DNA of 64,000 nt. Source: Telopea speciosissima (Eukaryota > Streptophyta > Magnoliopsida > Proteales > Proteaceae). The notes below the pieces were generated by a model that had not been told where the DNA came from, made no database searches, and worked only from the letters and a program-made list of their open reading frames with translations. Positions 46,925 to 57,620 of the stretch are shown here, piece after piece. Position 1 is the stretch's first letter. Each line of letters opens with the position of its first letter. The DNA lies in contig NC_057922.1 of the NCBI RefSeq assembly GCF_018873765.1, forward strand, positions 65,930,755 to 65,994,754, written 5' to 3'. The position numbers were made by a program, and so were the translations under genes.

Positions 46925-47411
46925 CCACTTGCGGATTGAAGCCTATGCTGCTGCTGATTGGGCTGGTTCTTCTGACCGCAAGTCTATTTCTAGGTACTGT
47001 TCGTTTGTAGGTGGTAATCTTGTCCCTTGGCGTAGCAAGAAGCAAAATGTGGTAGCTAGTTCCAGTGCTGAAGCAGAGTTTCGTACTACGGCACAAGGTA
47101 TTTGTGAGTTACTATAGCTAAAGGGTTTGCTACAAGACCTTGGTGTTCTTGTTCGTCTCCCGATGATGTTATACTGTGACAACAAGACTGCAATTAGCAT
47201 AGCACATAATCCAGTACAGCATGATCGTACCAAGCATGTTGAGGTGGATAGACATTTCATCAAGGAGAAGTTAGAAGAAGGATTGATTTGTGTTCTCTTT
47301 GTGAAGTCCGCTGATCAGCTTGCCGATATTTTCACCAAGGGACTGTCTGGGAAATTGTTTCATCCTATTTTAGTCAAGTTGGGCATGATTGACATATTTG
47401 CTCCAACTTGA
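46925..47411 (+). pseudogene. copia C RNase H
   Basis: AAADWAGSSDRKS, then SSSAEAEFRT, a stop near 47116 where a tryptophan is usual, then YCDNKTAISIAHNP and QLADIFTKGLSG, ending in a stop at 47409-47411. Followed by the degenerate polypurine tract AACTTGAGAGGCAG. Confidence 0.85.
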
Positions 47412-47418
47412 GAGGCAG

Positions 47419-47632
47419 TGTTGAATAGTGTACACCAGAATACCATGGGGGTATTCTGGTCTTTTTGGGCTTTTATTCTTCATGATTTATGTACTGCTAA
47501 CTCAACTAGTTAGAATCGGCTAGAGTAGGGGCAATTCTGTCCTTTAGGATGTAATTCTTATTTTATAAATACATAGCTTGCTTGGTCTAATCGATCATTC
47601 AAGCATTCACTAATCTTTTGGTTTTGTTAACA
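47419..47632 (+). repeat. copia C 3' LTR
   Basis: Same ends as the 5' LTR; the hairpin arms are conserved (47434-47460) although the loop differs by one base. Confidence 0.95.
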
Positions 47633-47637
47633 GAATT

Positions 47638-48929
47638 AAAGGCCTTTTAACCTAAGTACCTAACACTCCATAATGTTGAATCATCTAAAATCCTTTTAAA
47701 TCTTTCAATCAGGTTCCATGTCAACATTGAGTTACAGTCTGGTTTGCCTAACATGTTTGCCAAAATCCCGAACCTGAGATCCTCGCAATCTGAACCAATC
47801 CTTTAGAACCTTAAACGTGCACCATTTCAATTAGATCAGGTACCAATTTGATCTCAATTTAAAATTAAATTACATCAGATAAAAAAATTCTATTACTTGA
47901 AACCTAACCCTCTTCTTGCGTATAAAGTACCCATTTTGATCCTTATAAGTTTGCTAAGTAGTAAATTTATTTTTGGTCTCTAACAATTCAGCACCGGTTA
48001 TTGGGCCAATAAGATATGGACCATGATATCTTTCATTTCAGGGCTTGTCCTTCTCAGCACATTTTCAAACATAAGATCTCTCTTAACATCACCTGCTGTA
48101 GGTATCAACTGCTAAAATACATATCTAAAACATAATGTATTATGTGTACATATACTTTCATAAAAAGGTATGAAAATTTCAATTCCATCCACATTGAAAT
48201 AGCCACCAAAATGGAATTAACTAAGGATGTTTTGAGAGTATTTAGCGAACCTAACACCCAATCACATTGATTCCCCCACCATCATAATTAGATTTTCATT
48301 TAGACTTATGATTTTCATATCAAACAACTTCTAAATTCTGGCAAACATAAATTCCTCATTGCAGGTACCCATGATCCTAATAACATACAATCACTGGTCT
48401 GACAGTATAAAGACTTAACAACCAGAAAGAAGAGAGATAGGGAGAAGAGAATGGAGAGCAAGGAGGGAAAACTGTACAATGGAGAGTATAATCTCCTACC
48501 GTACCAGTAACTTTATTTATAAGGGAAAAGTAATAACAATTACAACAGGAATGAAAGATATGAGTAACACTACTCCAAAAGTCTAAACACAGTAGAAAAC
48601 AAATAAAGACACCTATTTTCTATAGGAAAGTGAAAGATAACATCAATAGGAAAGAATAAACTACAAGAATTAAAACCAAACCGACCATCACCCCACGGTG
48701 TAACTCCCATGGACCTCCACACGGTATACAATACTCTAACAACTGGTAATGTTCAGGGTTATGTCAATGTAATGCTATAGAGAGCAACAGAATTTTCATA
48801 TCTTAAAACATACAAAATAATAGTAATGAAATAATGATTTGAAACCATTAAAACAACCTTAAAATACCTTTTCTTTCAGGGGAAGGACAATAGGAAATTA
48901 CTTGCTGATGTCGCAGTAAAAGGTCTATT
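47638..48929. other. No gene recognised
   Basis: AT-rich sequence between copia C and the stop of the next gene; probably 3' UTR/downstream region of the minus-strand gene at 48930. The tract 48420-48530 is A/G-rich and resembles an LTR end, but no LTR was confirmed. Confidence 0.35.
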
Positions 48930-51402
48930 TCACAGCTTAGACTGAAGTAAAAGTTCCTACAAGAGAAAGGGGGAAAAAAATATAAAAAAAGCCAAAAAAT
49001 GGGAGACTCACCATCCTACCTTGTGAGTGAATAAGAATGCCACAGTGCAATGGTCATAATCTGCCAGCCTTCGACCAATACAAAAATTTCCCTCAAACTT
49101 GGCCATTTGGGAACCATCAGGCCATGAATACATGGACTGGCAGGTTGACAACAATAGGCTTGTCTCAAACAATATCTGGTTTCTACTAGATGAGTCACTG
49201 AAGGACGACATGAATTTCTCCCCTCTAAATGAAAGAAAACCAAACTTTTCTGATTTCAGCAATGCTTTTACTTCCAATACAGGCTTAAGAATCTTTTCAA
49301 TACCAACATGCACTATATCCTCAAGTCCAAGTTTTGCTGCAGTCATAAAAGCAGAGTATAGCAAGAAAGATGTGAGCTGCAGATGTTGCAAATAATTCAT
49401 CATTAGCTTAGAAGGATTACTTATAAATTGTATTCTCAATTGACTCATAAGAAAAATAGTTTTCATTCCCACATATTTAGAGTCAATGTGTTTTTTCCTT
49501 ATATATATATATAAGTCAACATTCAACCCAGAAGAGAAAAAGAAATAAAAAGAAAAAAGAAAAAAGGACATTTATTTTCTTATGTACAATCAAACATATA
49601 GAGATTTTCCATCACAATTTTGATTGTGGCTAACAAATCATTGATGAAATCCAGAGTGAATTGTGCTCACCCAGCTACATGTCCTATGGACTCTACACGC
49701 TAAATTTAGATGTGGTTTGGAATCACTGACACAAGGATTTTGAGTCCTTTACACTAAGAAGAAACCTATAGATGCTACAGACCTCAGTTTCAAAACCCAA
49801 GCATACATTCACTGACATTGTTTCTAGGTAAAGTTGCAGCCTAAATTCTCTATTATTAAATGTGTTTTAAAAAAAAATTTGTTTGCTTTGTAGTATCACA
49901 CATCTTTAGGGCAAAAGTTCCTATATATTGGTACTTCCTACTTACACCTTGGTGCACCAAACCACCAACAGGTCTGTCTGCTAGAGCTACAGATACCTCA
50001 AAGAAACATAGACCAAGAATCCAAAGTCACAAAAAATATGGAATTAAATTCAGAGATTTAAAGAGTGTTCATTGAAAATTAAAATCTAGCGATTACAATG
50101 GCCTAAGACCAGAACCTTTCACATGTCAAACTCAAACAGAGGAAATTAAATGGTCTTGCATTCCAAATCACTATGATTAATTTGAGTTATGATCTAGGAT
50201 CTAAAGATTTGGCATTTGAGGATGGATCATTCTGGAACACTACCAAGTACCAATCCAGATCATTGTGGGTTTAAGTCATTGGATCACTAAGGTTACGATG
50301 ATCTAGTCTCAAGCCATGGTTATGATGGTACAGTCAAGAAATAAAGCGCCCTAGATCTATAAAAGTAGGGAAGAAGCTAAGGACAGATGCTTAAAAGGAA
50401 GGGGGAAAAAAAGGCGTACCCACTGCACGAGGCTCCCACCACTGCGGGGTCTGGGGAGGGTCATAATGTATGCAATCTTGCCCCTGCTTTCACAAAGAGG
50501 GTGTTTCCAGTCTGAGGAGGACAGATGCTTAAAACTAACCAAATAAAGGTAAATCCTTAAGTTGATTTAAAACTCTCAAAGATAAAGAAAAACCGCATTA
50601 CAGAAGAATTAGCAGGTGGAGGAGCCGTGACATGTGAACCAGATAGAAGGGAGTGAATTACGTAACCGACAAAGACCAGAAATCAAAAACAAGTAAGCAA
50701 GAAATCCGAACGAGAAGAATGCCAAAGTTTCAAGAGCTTGAAAACAAGAAACGTCCCAGAATCAGCAGTAGAGTATCGTGAAACTAATCAAAGTGTGAGC
50801 CATGATTGTATCAAAGACGACAATTCTTTCCATTCAACTGAACTGAAAGAAATGTGGCTGGTTTTGTTAGAATTATATTTGGAGATCGATTTAATATAAC
50901 AGGTTTTACTTAAAGAACCGCGTTCTGCTTCACTAACTGTACAATTAAACTGAAAGCACAGGAATCAAAGTGCAAATGAGCAAGAAAGCTCAGAATGTCA
51001 GGTTGAAATGAAGACATTTAGCCATTATAAACAACAGGAGAAAGCGTAAATGAGAAGCTAAAAAAAACAACATCGTCACAGGAGAACATGCGAGGTATAT
51101 CACTGATGCTTATTATTTCAATCAATCTCACTTCTTTCAACTTTAAAGCAATTTTAGGTAGAGTTGGGAAACAACAGAAATAGACGAACAAGTTAAGCAG
51201 ATATAGAAGAGCTCCAGTATACTAAGGGACAGGAATGCAGAAACAAGAAAACATAAAGCAAAAACAAAAGAAGGAACCTGAACTACTGACCTGAAGCATT
51301 AACTCCGGCGTCAATTTGTGCCGGAGATCGTCCAGATTGCCTATAAGCTTCACCCGAAATTGGGCGCGAAGAAGAGCAGCAACAAAGGACGACCACCGCC
51401 AT
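48930..51402 (-). CDS. Unknown protein with C-terminal SKL (predicted peroxisomal)
   Basis: Central exon 49376-49020 (119 codons, phase 0 at both ends) is bounded by CTGCAG and AAG/GTAGGA. The next exon starts at 48956 after a strong pyrimidine-rich acceptor and reads ELLLQSKL-stop (stop 48932-48930); an alternative acceptor at 48942 also ends SKL. C-terminal SKL is the canonical PTS1 peroxisome import signal. A first exon 51402-51291 has ATG at 51402, a TATATAAA box at about 51457-51464 and a GT donor at 51290. The frame that joins in phase (VKLIGNLDDLRHKLTPELMLQ) has no ATG, whereas the ATG frame ends in phase 1. The true start is therefore unresolved. Family not recognised; the exon has KLGLEDIVHVGIEKILKPV and FEGNFCIGRRLADYDH. 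Confidence 0.6.
49377..51290 (-). other. Presumed intron of the SKL gene
   Basis: AT-rich, no coding segment recognised. A GC-richer patch at 50410-50520 resembles a short repeat. Confidence 0.4.
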
Positions 51403-51454
51403 TTGGATGGATTTCCGAACTTGGGATAAAAGGATTACAAATAGGCAGCTTCAG

Positions 51455-51466
51455 TGTTTATATAGG
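51455..51466 (-). promoter_or_regulatory. TATA box of the SKL gene
   Basis: CTATATAAAC on the minus strand about 55 bp upstream of the ATG at 51402, a normal plant TATA position with a short leader. Confidence 0.5.
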
Positions 51467-51604
51467 AAATAAGAAAATAATTAATTGGGTAAGCTTTGCC
51501 GAATGGAGCTGCCCCTGCTTGTGGCATAATTTACAGAAACAGAAGCTTTATCAGGCAAGCTATGTTTACTGTTTAACCCAGCTAACAAAGTAACAAACCT
51601 TTGA

Positions 51605-52280
51605 AAATTTTACGTTAAAACGAACGTTCAAAAGTTTTTTTAAGCCGATGGTTGGTTGCCTTCTCTCCATGGAGGCCGTATCCTTTCCTCCATTGACTCT
51701 TAATGGTTCGGTTGTAAGTTTCATCTCATCTCCTACAAAATCTTGAAAATGGGATGTGATTAATAGGTTGATTTTATTAAGAAAACAATCCCTAGAATGG
51801 CAATTTGCAGAAGAAAACAAGAAACAGATAAGACACAACATAATAACCTAGATTTACGTGATTTACGATTTTACGTTCACGGTCGAACAATAGAACAGAT
51901 TTTACTATCTTTTAGAAATGTTATAAAACCTCTCATCGAACCCTCCCAGAGATAAGAACATCATATAAAGAAGTCATAACCCAAGAAAGTACAGAAATTC
52001 CCCTAGACCCAAAAATGCCAAATCGGACAGGGTTGAACCAAAACATAATATATATCCCAAAATATATTGTTTCAAAAGTCTCGATGAGCCCAACATAACT
52101 CACCACCACATAAGCCATTTTTCGACAATCCAAGGTCGTTTTGAAGTCGAAACGGCCCTCCGAATATTCCAACTACACTTTCTGGATCGAAATCAGGCTT
52201 CACCAATAACAGATTTCCCCTCTAGAAGCCCAGGCTTTTGCTCAAGTCCCAATTCTAATTTTCGATACCCTGGAGGCCTG
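51605..52280. other. Intergenic, no gene recognised
   Basis: Only short ORFs without domains; no repeat boundary seen. Confidence 0.4.
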
Positions 52281-52289
52281 GACAGTTGG

Positions 52290-54235
52290 ATTTGGTCTCC
52301 AATAGCTAATGGGATGTTTTCCTTTAAAATAGCCTATCACGTTGAGGTTTCCCAAAATCAAGTTACTCCTTCTACCTCTAATGGTCCATTTTGGAAATGG
52401 CTTTGGAGTATTAAGTTGCTTCTCAAAATTAAATTGTTTTATGGAGATGTTGCACTAATTCTTTGGCTGTTAATCAGCTTCTCCATAAAAGGAATTTGGC
52501 CCTTCACCCTTATTGTCGTTTCTGTCCGGGGCAAGAGGAATCTATTTTACATGCTTTGGTTTTATGCCCCTCTGCCGCATCTTGTTGGTGCGCTTCCCCT
52601 TTGACGATTGACTGCCAACAATTTCATGGCAATCACTTTACGAATTGGATTTTCTACTTAGTTGGTCTCTATAGAAACACGCACAATCAATTAGATTTTG
52701 TTATTGAATGGTATTCTTTAATGTGGTAAATTTGGAAAACTAGAAATAGAGCAATTTTCAATTTTGTTAATCCTGATTTGCATTCTACTTTGACTGTTTG
52801 TCAGCTTTTTGTAGTTAAGAGTCACACTAGCATCCCGTTACGTAGCATAGGTGTTCGAGACTCTACTAATTAGATTGTTATTCCTTCCCTCCCTACAGGT
52901 GCAATCTTGGGCAGTACTAATGGTGCCTGGAACGCTGCTTCTCGAAGAGGTTCTCATGTTCTTATCCTACTATTTATACTTCATTTTCGGTCTATTTTGA
53001 AATCTATTTCAATCAAGACTATTATGTTAATTAGTGATCGGATAAACGATCAATGAACGAAAACGGTCAGTCGATAAAAAACGGCCAGTTGATCAGAAAA
53101 CGGTCAATAATCGATAAACGGTCAGTGATTGACGAACGGTCAACGACTGACGAAAGATCAGTGACCAGCGAATAGTCAGCAAGGAGGTCACAACCAACTC
53201 TCAAAGAAGTGGGTAGTTGTGAAACTACCTAGTATGCCATGAAATGGGTTCCTCTGAATTTGAAAAATACAAAGTGGGAAGGTGGTGAAGGAGGTTATGT
53301 GCAGTTACGTAAATACCTACAAGTGTTCGAATTTAAATTCAAATGTGAAGTGATGGAGATGGGAAGTTACTTAACCACCTAATGACTATAAGGGATTGCC
53401 AGTCACAACTATATAAGTGATGATGGCGATGAAGAAGGGATCAACAAATCAATCAAACAATTTGCAATGTATCTTTATCTTTTATCTGTTATTTTCTTTT
53501 ATCTTAGGAGTAGTGTAATTGTAAATAGTTCCTGTTGTTTTCTTTAAAAGAACCTGTTGAGGGTACTCTTCAATAGCACTATGTTCTTAGTCAAATTGAA
53601 GATCTCTGCAATGTTTCATTTTACCAAAAATGTATTTGGAGAGAAAATTAATTTGATTAATTCTTTTTCTTGTTCTTGGCATTGCAATCTTTGCATTTCT
53701 TTTGAAAAGTCCTTTGATTACCAAGGCACTGATAGAACCCACTTTTTTCAATTCACTTTATGAAATAGTTTCCACATCCAACAACAGTCTCTAGACCGAA
53801 GGAATTTGGGAGAAACACCTATGGAATATGGATGGATCTTTTATAGCGCGCTGAAAAATGTGGAATTGGTCTTAGTATTTCGGCCTTTGCAATGGAAGCC
53901 AAAGCTGTATGGGATGCTGTCCTATTGGCTACTAGTCTGTCGATCACCTCCATTGTCATCATCTCCGACTGTCTTCCCCGGTTATTCAGGCCTTAAAAGG
54001 CATTACGACTTCTCTTGATTGGGCTACCAACGTCATTGTAGCTGATATGGCTTTTTTGTCTTGCTCATTGTGCTTGTTTTGTTGTTCTCAAGTATCTCGT
54101 GATTTTGTTAAGGAGACACATTCTTTGGCCTTTTGTGCTTCTAGATGTCGTATCTCTTGGGTCTGGCTCTTTAAAGCCCCTTTTTTATTGTAAATCTTCC
54201 TCATAGCCAGAGTTTCTCTTGTGCTCATGTTTGGT
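52290..54235 (+). mobile_element. LINE (L1 type) 3' part: zf-RVT and RNase H, interrupted
   Basis: zf-RVT with NQLLHKRNLALHPYCRFC and LHALVLCPSAASCW (52465-52590) is followed by the linker WKTRNRAIFNFVNPD (52730-52780) and the start of RNase H (GAWNAASRRG near 52925). RNase H resumes at about 53840 with AMEAKAVWDA and SDCLPVIQALKG (second catalytic aspartate) and ends VKETHSLAFCA near 54140. A ~0.9-kb segment (about 52950-53840) of different character lies between the two parts. Tail at about 54235. Confidence 0.75.
52950..53840. mobile_element. Insertion in the LINE with CGGTCA-type tandem repeats and a TATA region
   Basis: Starts with about 150 bp of degenerate ~20-bp tandem repeats built on AACGGTCAGT and CGATAAA (53030-53180). 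Then comes non-coding sequence with CTATATAAG (53410) and a pyrimidine-rich stretch, as in an LTR or pararetroviral intergenic region. It separates two RNase H halves of the LINE. Class not determined. Confidence 0.4.
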
Positions 54236-54249
54236 AATAAATTCGTAGG

Positions 54250-54980
54250 TTTGGACCCAAAAAAATTTTATTTTTTATTTTTTTTATTTTTTTTTTTTGT
54301 TAATAGAAATGAAAATATTAAAATAAAAAGGCAAGTATATCTACAATGTCTCCATAAAGTATAAAATTATGCCTTTCGTGCACAGCATGTTGGGATAAAA
54401 ATTTAACAAAACTCAAAATATTGCCATCTTGGGTTCGAGAGAGGAATTCCTACAATGCACTCTAAGACCTTCAAAAGAAGCAGCACAAGGGTCCATGGCC
54501 AAACTGCATTGGTTGGTGAAGGAATAAGACTAAGAATCTCATTTTTACAGTACCAAATTTCCTAAACATTGTACCCCAACTTAACCACTAGGTCAAGTCC
54601 CTTGGCAATGCTAAGAATCTCTGGCTCCAAAAATTTGTTAGTTTCAAGATATCCTACACTTATACAAACAAAATGAAACATGTTCACCCTGAGCAACTTA
54701 AGGGAGAATTAAAGGTTCTTGCGCAAATCAAAATGGAGAAGTGTAACATAGGCATTAAGTCGATACGATACAAAATAGACTAATAGAGTTACCATCGCAT
54801 GAGAGAGGGAGGGATTGGGGGGGAGGGGGAAATGTTTAAATCGATCACTCAACCATGTTTGAGTGTTGATAATGATCCAATTATGAGGATTGGGTTTAAC
54901 ATGTCCATGAATCACCTTGTTCCTAAGGTGCCAAATAAAGTAGCAAGGGAAAGACATCAAACAGGTAATTAGCAAAGGTA
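54250..54980 (-). mobile_element. LINE 3' remnant, minus strand
   Basis: Minus-strand segment with FIWHLRNKVIHGHVKPNP (about 54930-54880), the zf-RVT/RNase H linker of plant L1 elements. It ends in a T-rich run on the plus strand (54265-54300), its poly(A) tail. It abuts the tail of the plus-strand LINE. Confidence 0.6.
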
Positions 54981-54984
54981 CTAC

Positions 54985-55470
54985 TCACTATTCAGAGAAC
55001 TAGTAAGAGCACTGTTGCGAAACTAATCGAGAGAAAGAGAGACAAAATTCTATTCATCGCTACACAAAATATTGCTCTTCCATATACATGAACTGAACAA
55101 CTCATTCATGAATCAGAATTTAAAATTTTCTTCAAAATACTAAGCTGAAACATCCATGAACCCCGTTGATCGAGGTCATCATCAATGACTTCTATTGACA
55201 CCATATTTTATCCTGAGCAAATTAACAGACTACGACATGGGCAAAAACCACCGAAGATGAGGAAAACACACACTTTCGAGAGTCAAAAACCATTCGCTTC
55301 AGTCTCGTTCAACCATATGCTACCATTTATATTTGAACTTCCAGCAATTCCGTGGGTTAATTTATCTGCTCCCTGCCTACTCCGTATCCACCCAACTGAC
55401 CCAAATAAAAATAGGAAAAACAATAAACAAAAATTGGCAATTTTCACGTGGTGAAATTGTTGCACCAACT
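54985..55470. other. No gene recognised
   Basis: AT-rich with short ORFs only. Confidence 0.4.
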
Positions 55471-55481
55471 GATGGACCTCC

Positions 55482-55588
55482 GAGTGCAGGGAATGTTCAC
55501 GTACGTGAACCATTTGTAGTCGTTCAAATGGAATCCATTTTGTGAGAATATGCCATTTGAACACGTATGTGAACATTCACCCCCCTTT
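55482..55588. mobile_element. 107-bp MITE, TSD GGACCTCC
   Basis: Flanked by GGACCTCC (55474-55481 and 55589-55596). Inverted repeats GAATGTTCACGTACGTG (55491) and, on the right, CACGTATGTGAACATTC (55562-55578). An inner inverted repeat CCATTTG..CAAATGG is also present. An 8-bp duplication fits hAT. Confidence 0.7.
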
Positions 55589-56409
55589 GGACCTCCTCGG
55601 CCTCTAGAGCTTGGTGGATGAATCTAATATATGATACGAGAAAGTGTTTTGTGCGGGTCACCGTGGCCCTTGCATGTGCACAAGGTCAATGAGAACATGT
55701 GTGGAAGCATCAATAATGGTGGTGTCATTTTCGCATTTTATGGAGTGGGGCTATCATTTCACCTCCATGTGTTTGGACATAGACACTACGCTCTCCTATA
55801 GAAACCATTTTCCTATATAATATCATGGGAGAGAGATTGACTACTTATATTGACATCTTACAAATAAATAAGTATGAAGTTATGAATTAGCAAATTGATT
55901 TGTAACAATCCTTCCATTTATCTCATTGTTCACCATGCAAAATTAGTTGGATAGTGAGGGTTGGGCATGTCGCTCGCTTTCATGGAGTTAGCGGATTTGC
56001 CCACTGAAGAGGGTGGGAAGAGCAGATAGGGGAATATTGATTTCCATAAGAGCTGGGACAGAGACAAACTCAGCCTTGGGCACAACACCGGTGTGCCCAG
56101 TCTTTACCTAAGTTAAATTAATGATTTGCTAGTAGGGATCATTTTGTGATGTCAATATTAGCTATTCTCACCGAGTAATTATCCATTGATTTCATTATTA
56201 GTTATCTTCCTTTTTTTACCGGAAAAAAAAAAAAGAAAAATCTTCCCCTTAGAATTTTATTGCTCTTTGTTTCCATAACAACATGAACATATCAAATCAA
56301 TTTCTCTATTCCTAGTTATTTATTTGTTTAAATTGGGGTAGATGATTTGAAGTGTTTTTACCAAATCTTTCTTTAGTATAGATTATAAATGTAAGATTTC
56401 ATTATGATT

Positions 56410-56640
56410 CAAGCCCAAAAACAAATCGATATTAACCCAATATTGAAATATCGAAATAAATTGAAACCGACTAAAAAATCAAAAATTCCTTAACAATTTG
56501 GTTTTGGTCTCTTATTCCCAAATCAAAACTAATTCAATCGGAGCAAAACCAAGTCGAATCGACTATTTGGCACCCTTATCAATTATGTCGATACGTATCG
56601 ACTAATACACTAATGCGATGCCAATACCCTGGTACCCATG
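56410..56640. repeat. ATCGATA/CAAATCG degenerate repeat tract (hAT-like family debris)
   Basis: Successive variants of ATCGATATT, TCGAAATAA, AAACCAAGTCGAATCG and CGATACGTATCG, ending CAATACCCTGGTACCCATG. No clear pair of ends. Confidence 0.4.
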
Positions 56641-56860
56641 TTTAAAATCAGGATTATTATCCTCTTCAATTCCTTAAGTGTGGCAGTGCGACAGCGTTAG
56701 GTGGAGATGTTGACACCTGATAGCTACCACATCCAATGGTTTAAGCTCATTAATATGAACAATTAGATGCGACAACTGCCAAGTGTCAACATCTCCACCT
56801 AACAATGCCGCACTACCACACTTCAAGGAATTGGTGAGAATAATTTTCCTTAAAACCATG
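56637..56860. mobile_element. Foldback element with ~55-bp inverted arms
   Basis: Left arm includes AATTCCTTAAGTGTGGCAGT and GTTAGGTGGAGATGTTGACA (56677-56714); the right arm is the close reverse complement (56783-56832). The spacer is about 70 bp. Outer ends CATGTTTAAAATC (left) and CATGGTTTTAAGG (right, reverse complement) match the hAT-like family. Flanking octamers CTGGTACC and CTAGATAA do not match. Confidence 0.65.
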
Positions 56861-57442
56861 CTAGATAACCACTTCTACTTCCTGTGCGCCTCCTATCACT
56901 TGAGAAGAAATGACACTCTTGTGCCACTTGAGAAGATGTACTTCTTTTCCTCTAATATTATGTTTTCTTTAATATTATAATGAGATATCAAGAGTCTATC
57001 ATAAGATTTCACACGTGACATTCTTTGCCCACTTGAGAAGATTCTAAAGAGGCGTGAAACACGAGGACCTCTTTGTTCCTTGGCATTTGCTGAGAACTGA
57101 CTTAATGAAGTGTACAGTTTTTTTTTTTATGTTTGAAAAAAAAGCTGTTTGATCGCAGCTTGTATGCCTAAACACATGGGTGACGACATTGCCATCCTAC
57201 CCTCATGTTGGATGTTTGTATATGTATTTCCATTGGTCCCATGTTGAGACAAAGTAATTGAACAGTTGACACTGAACAATAGAATGTACGTGGAATCTCT
57301 CTTTACTTTTTGTTTTTCAAATAGCATAGGATCCGATTGGTTGAGACTCTTCTAGAAGGTCTTCTAACTTCTAAAAGGTTTTTTTATCCTGTTTAAAACC
57401 AGACTAGTAAAGATCTAAATACTCATCCAATCATACATAACT

Positions 57443-57612
57443 CAGGGATTCAAAACATGGAATTGAACTTTGGATTGATCTTGGTTGATTTTGATTTCAA
57501 TCGAATTAATGTTTTAATGTCCTAATTTGAGATTCCATCAATTAGATTGGAGATCGATTGTGATGGATCTCACTTTGAATTGATCGATCCAATCTTGATC
57601 CTTGAAACCATG
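57443..57612. mobile_element. 170-bp hAT-like MITE with GATTGATC-type repeats
   Basis: Ends CAGGGATTCAAAACATGG and CATGGTTTCAAGGATC. Flanked by ACATAACT (57435-57442) and ACATATCT (57613-57620), an 8-bp duplication with one mismatch. Interior of degenerate TTGATTTTGATTTCAATCG, AGATCGATTG and GAATTGATCGATC units. Confidence 0.7.
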
Positions 57613-57620
57613 ACATATCT

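Larger units (their letters stand above)
42163..47632 (+). mobile_element. Ty1/copia retrotransposon C, structurally complete, TSD GAATT
   Basis: Two 214-bp LTRs (42163-42376, 47419-47632), target duplication GAATT at 42158-42162 and 47633-47637, primer-binding site and polypurine tract are all present. Between the LTRs lie gag, protease, integrase, reverse transcriptase and RNase H, with about a dozen frame breaks. Counted by eye, the LTRs differ at about 17 of 214 positions, so the insertion is not recent. Confidence 0.95.

Noticed and set aside
47638..48110. Minus-strand segment near 48110 with short coherent peptides
   Set aside because: No frame stays open with flanking splice sites, and no family is recognisable.
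48930..48942. Choosing the acceptor at 48942 instead of 48957
   Set aside because: The pyrimidine tract before 48957 is much stronger. Both give the same C terminus, so the call does not depend on it.
51291..51402. Calling this exon the FLU transit-peptide exon
   Set aside because: Its ATG frame ends in phase 1 while the first recognised FLU exon starts in phase 0. Resemblance to transit peptides is too weak to assign.
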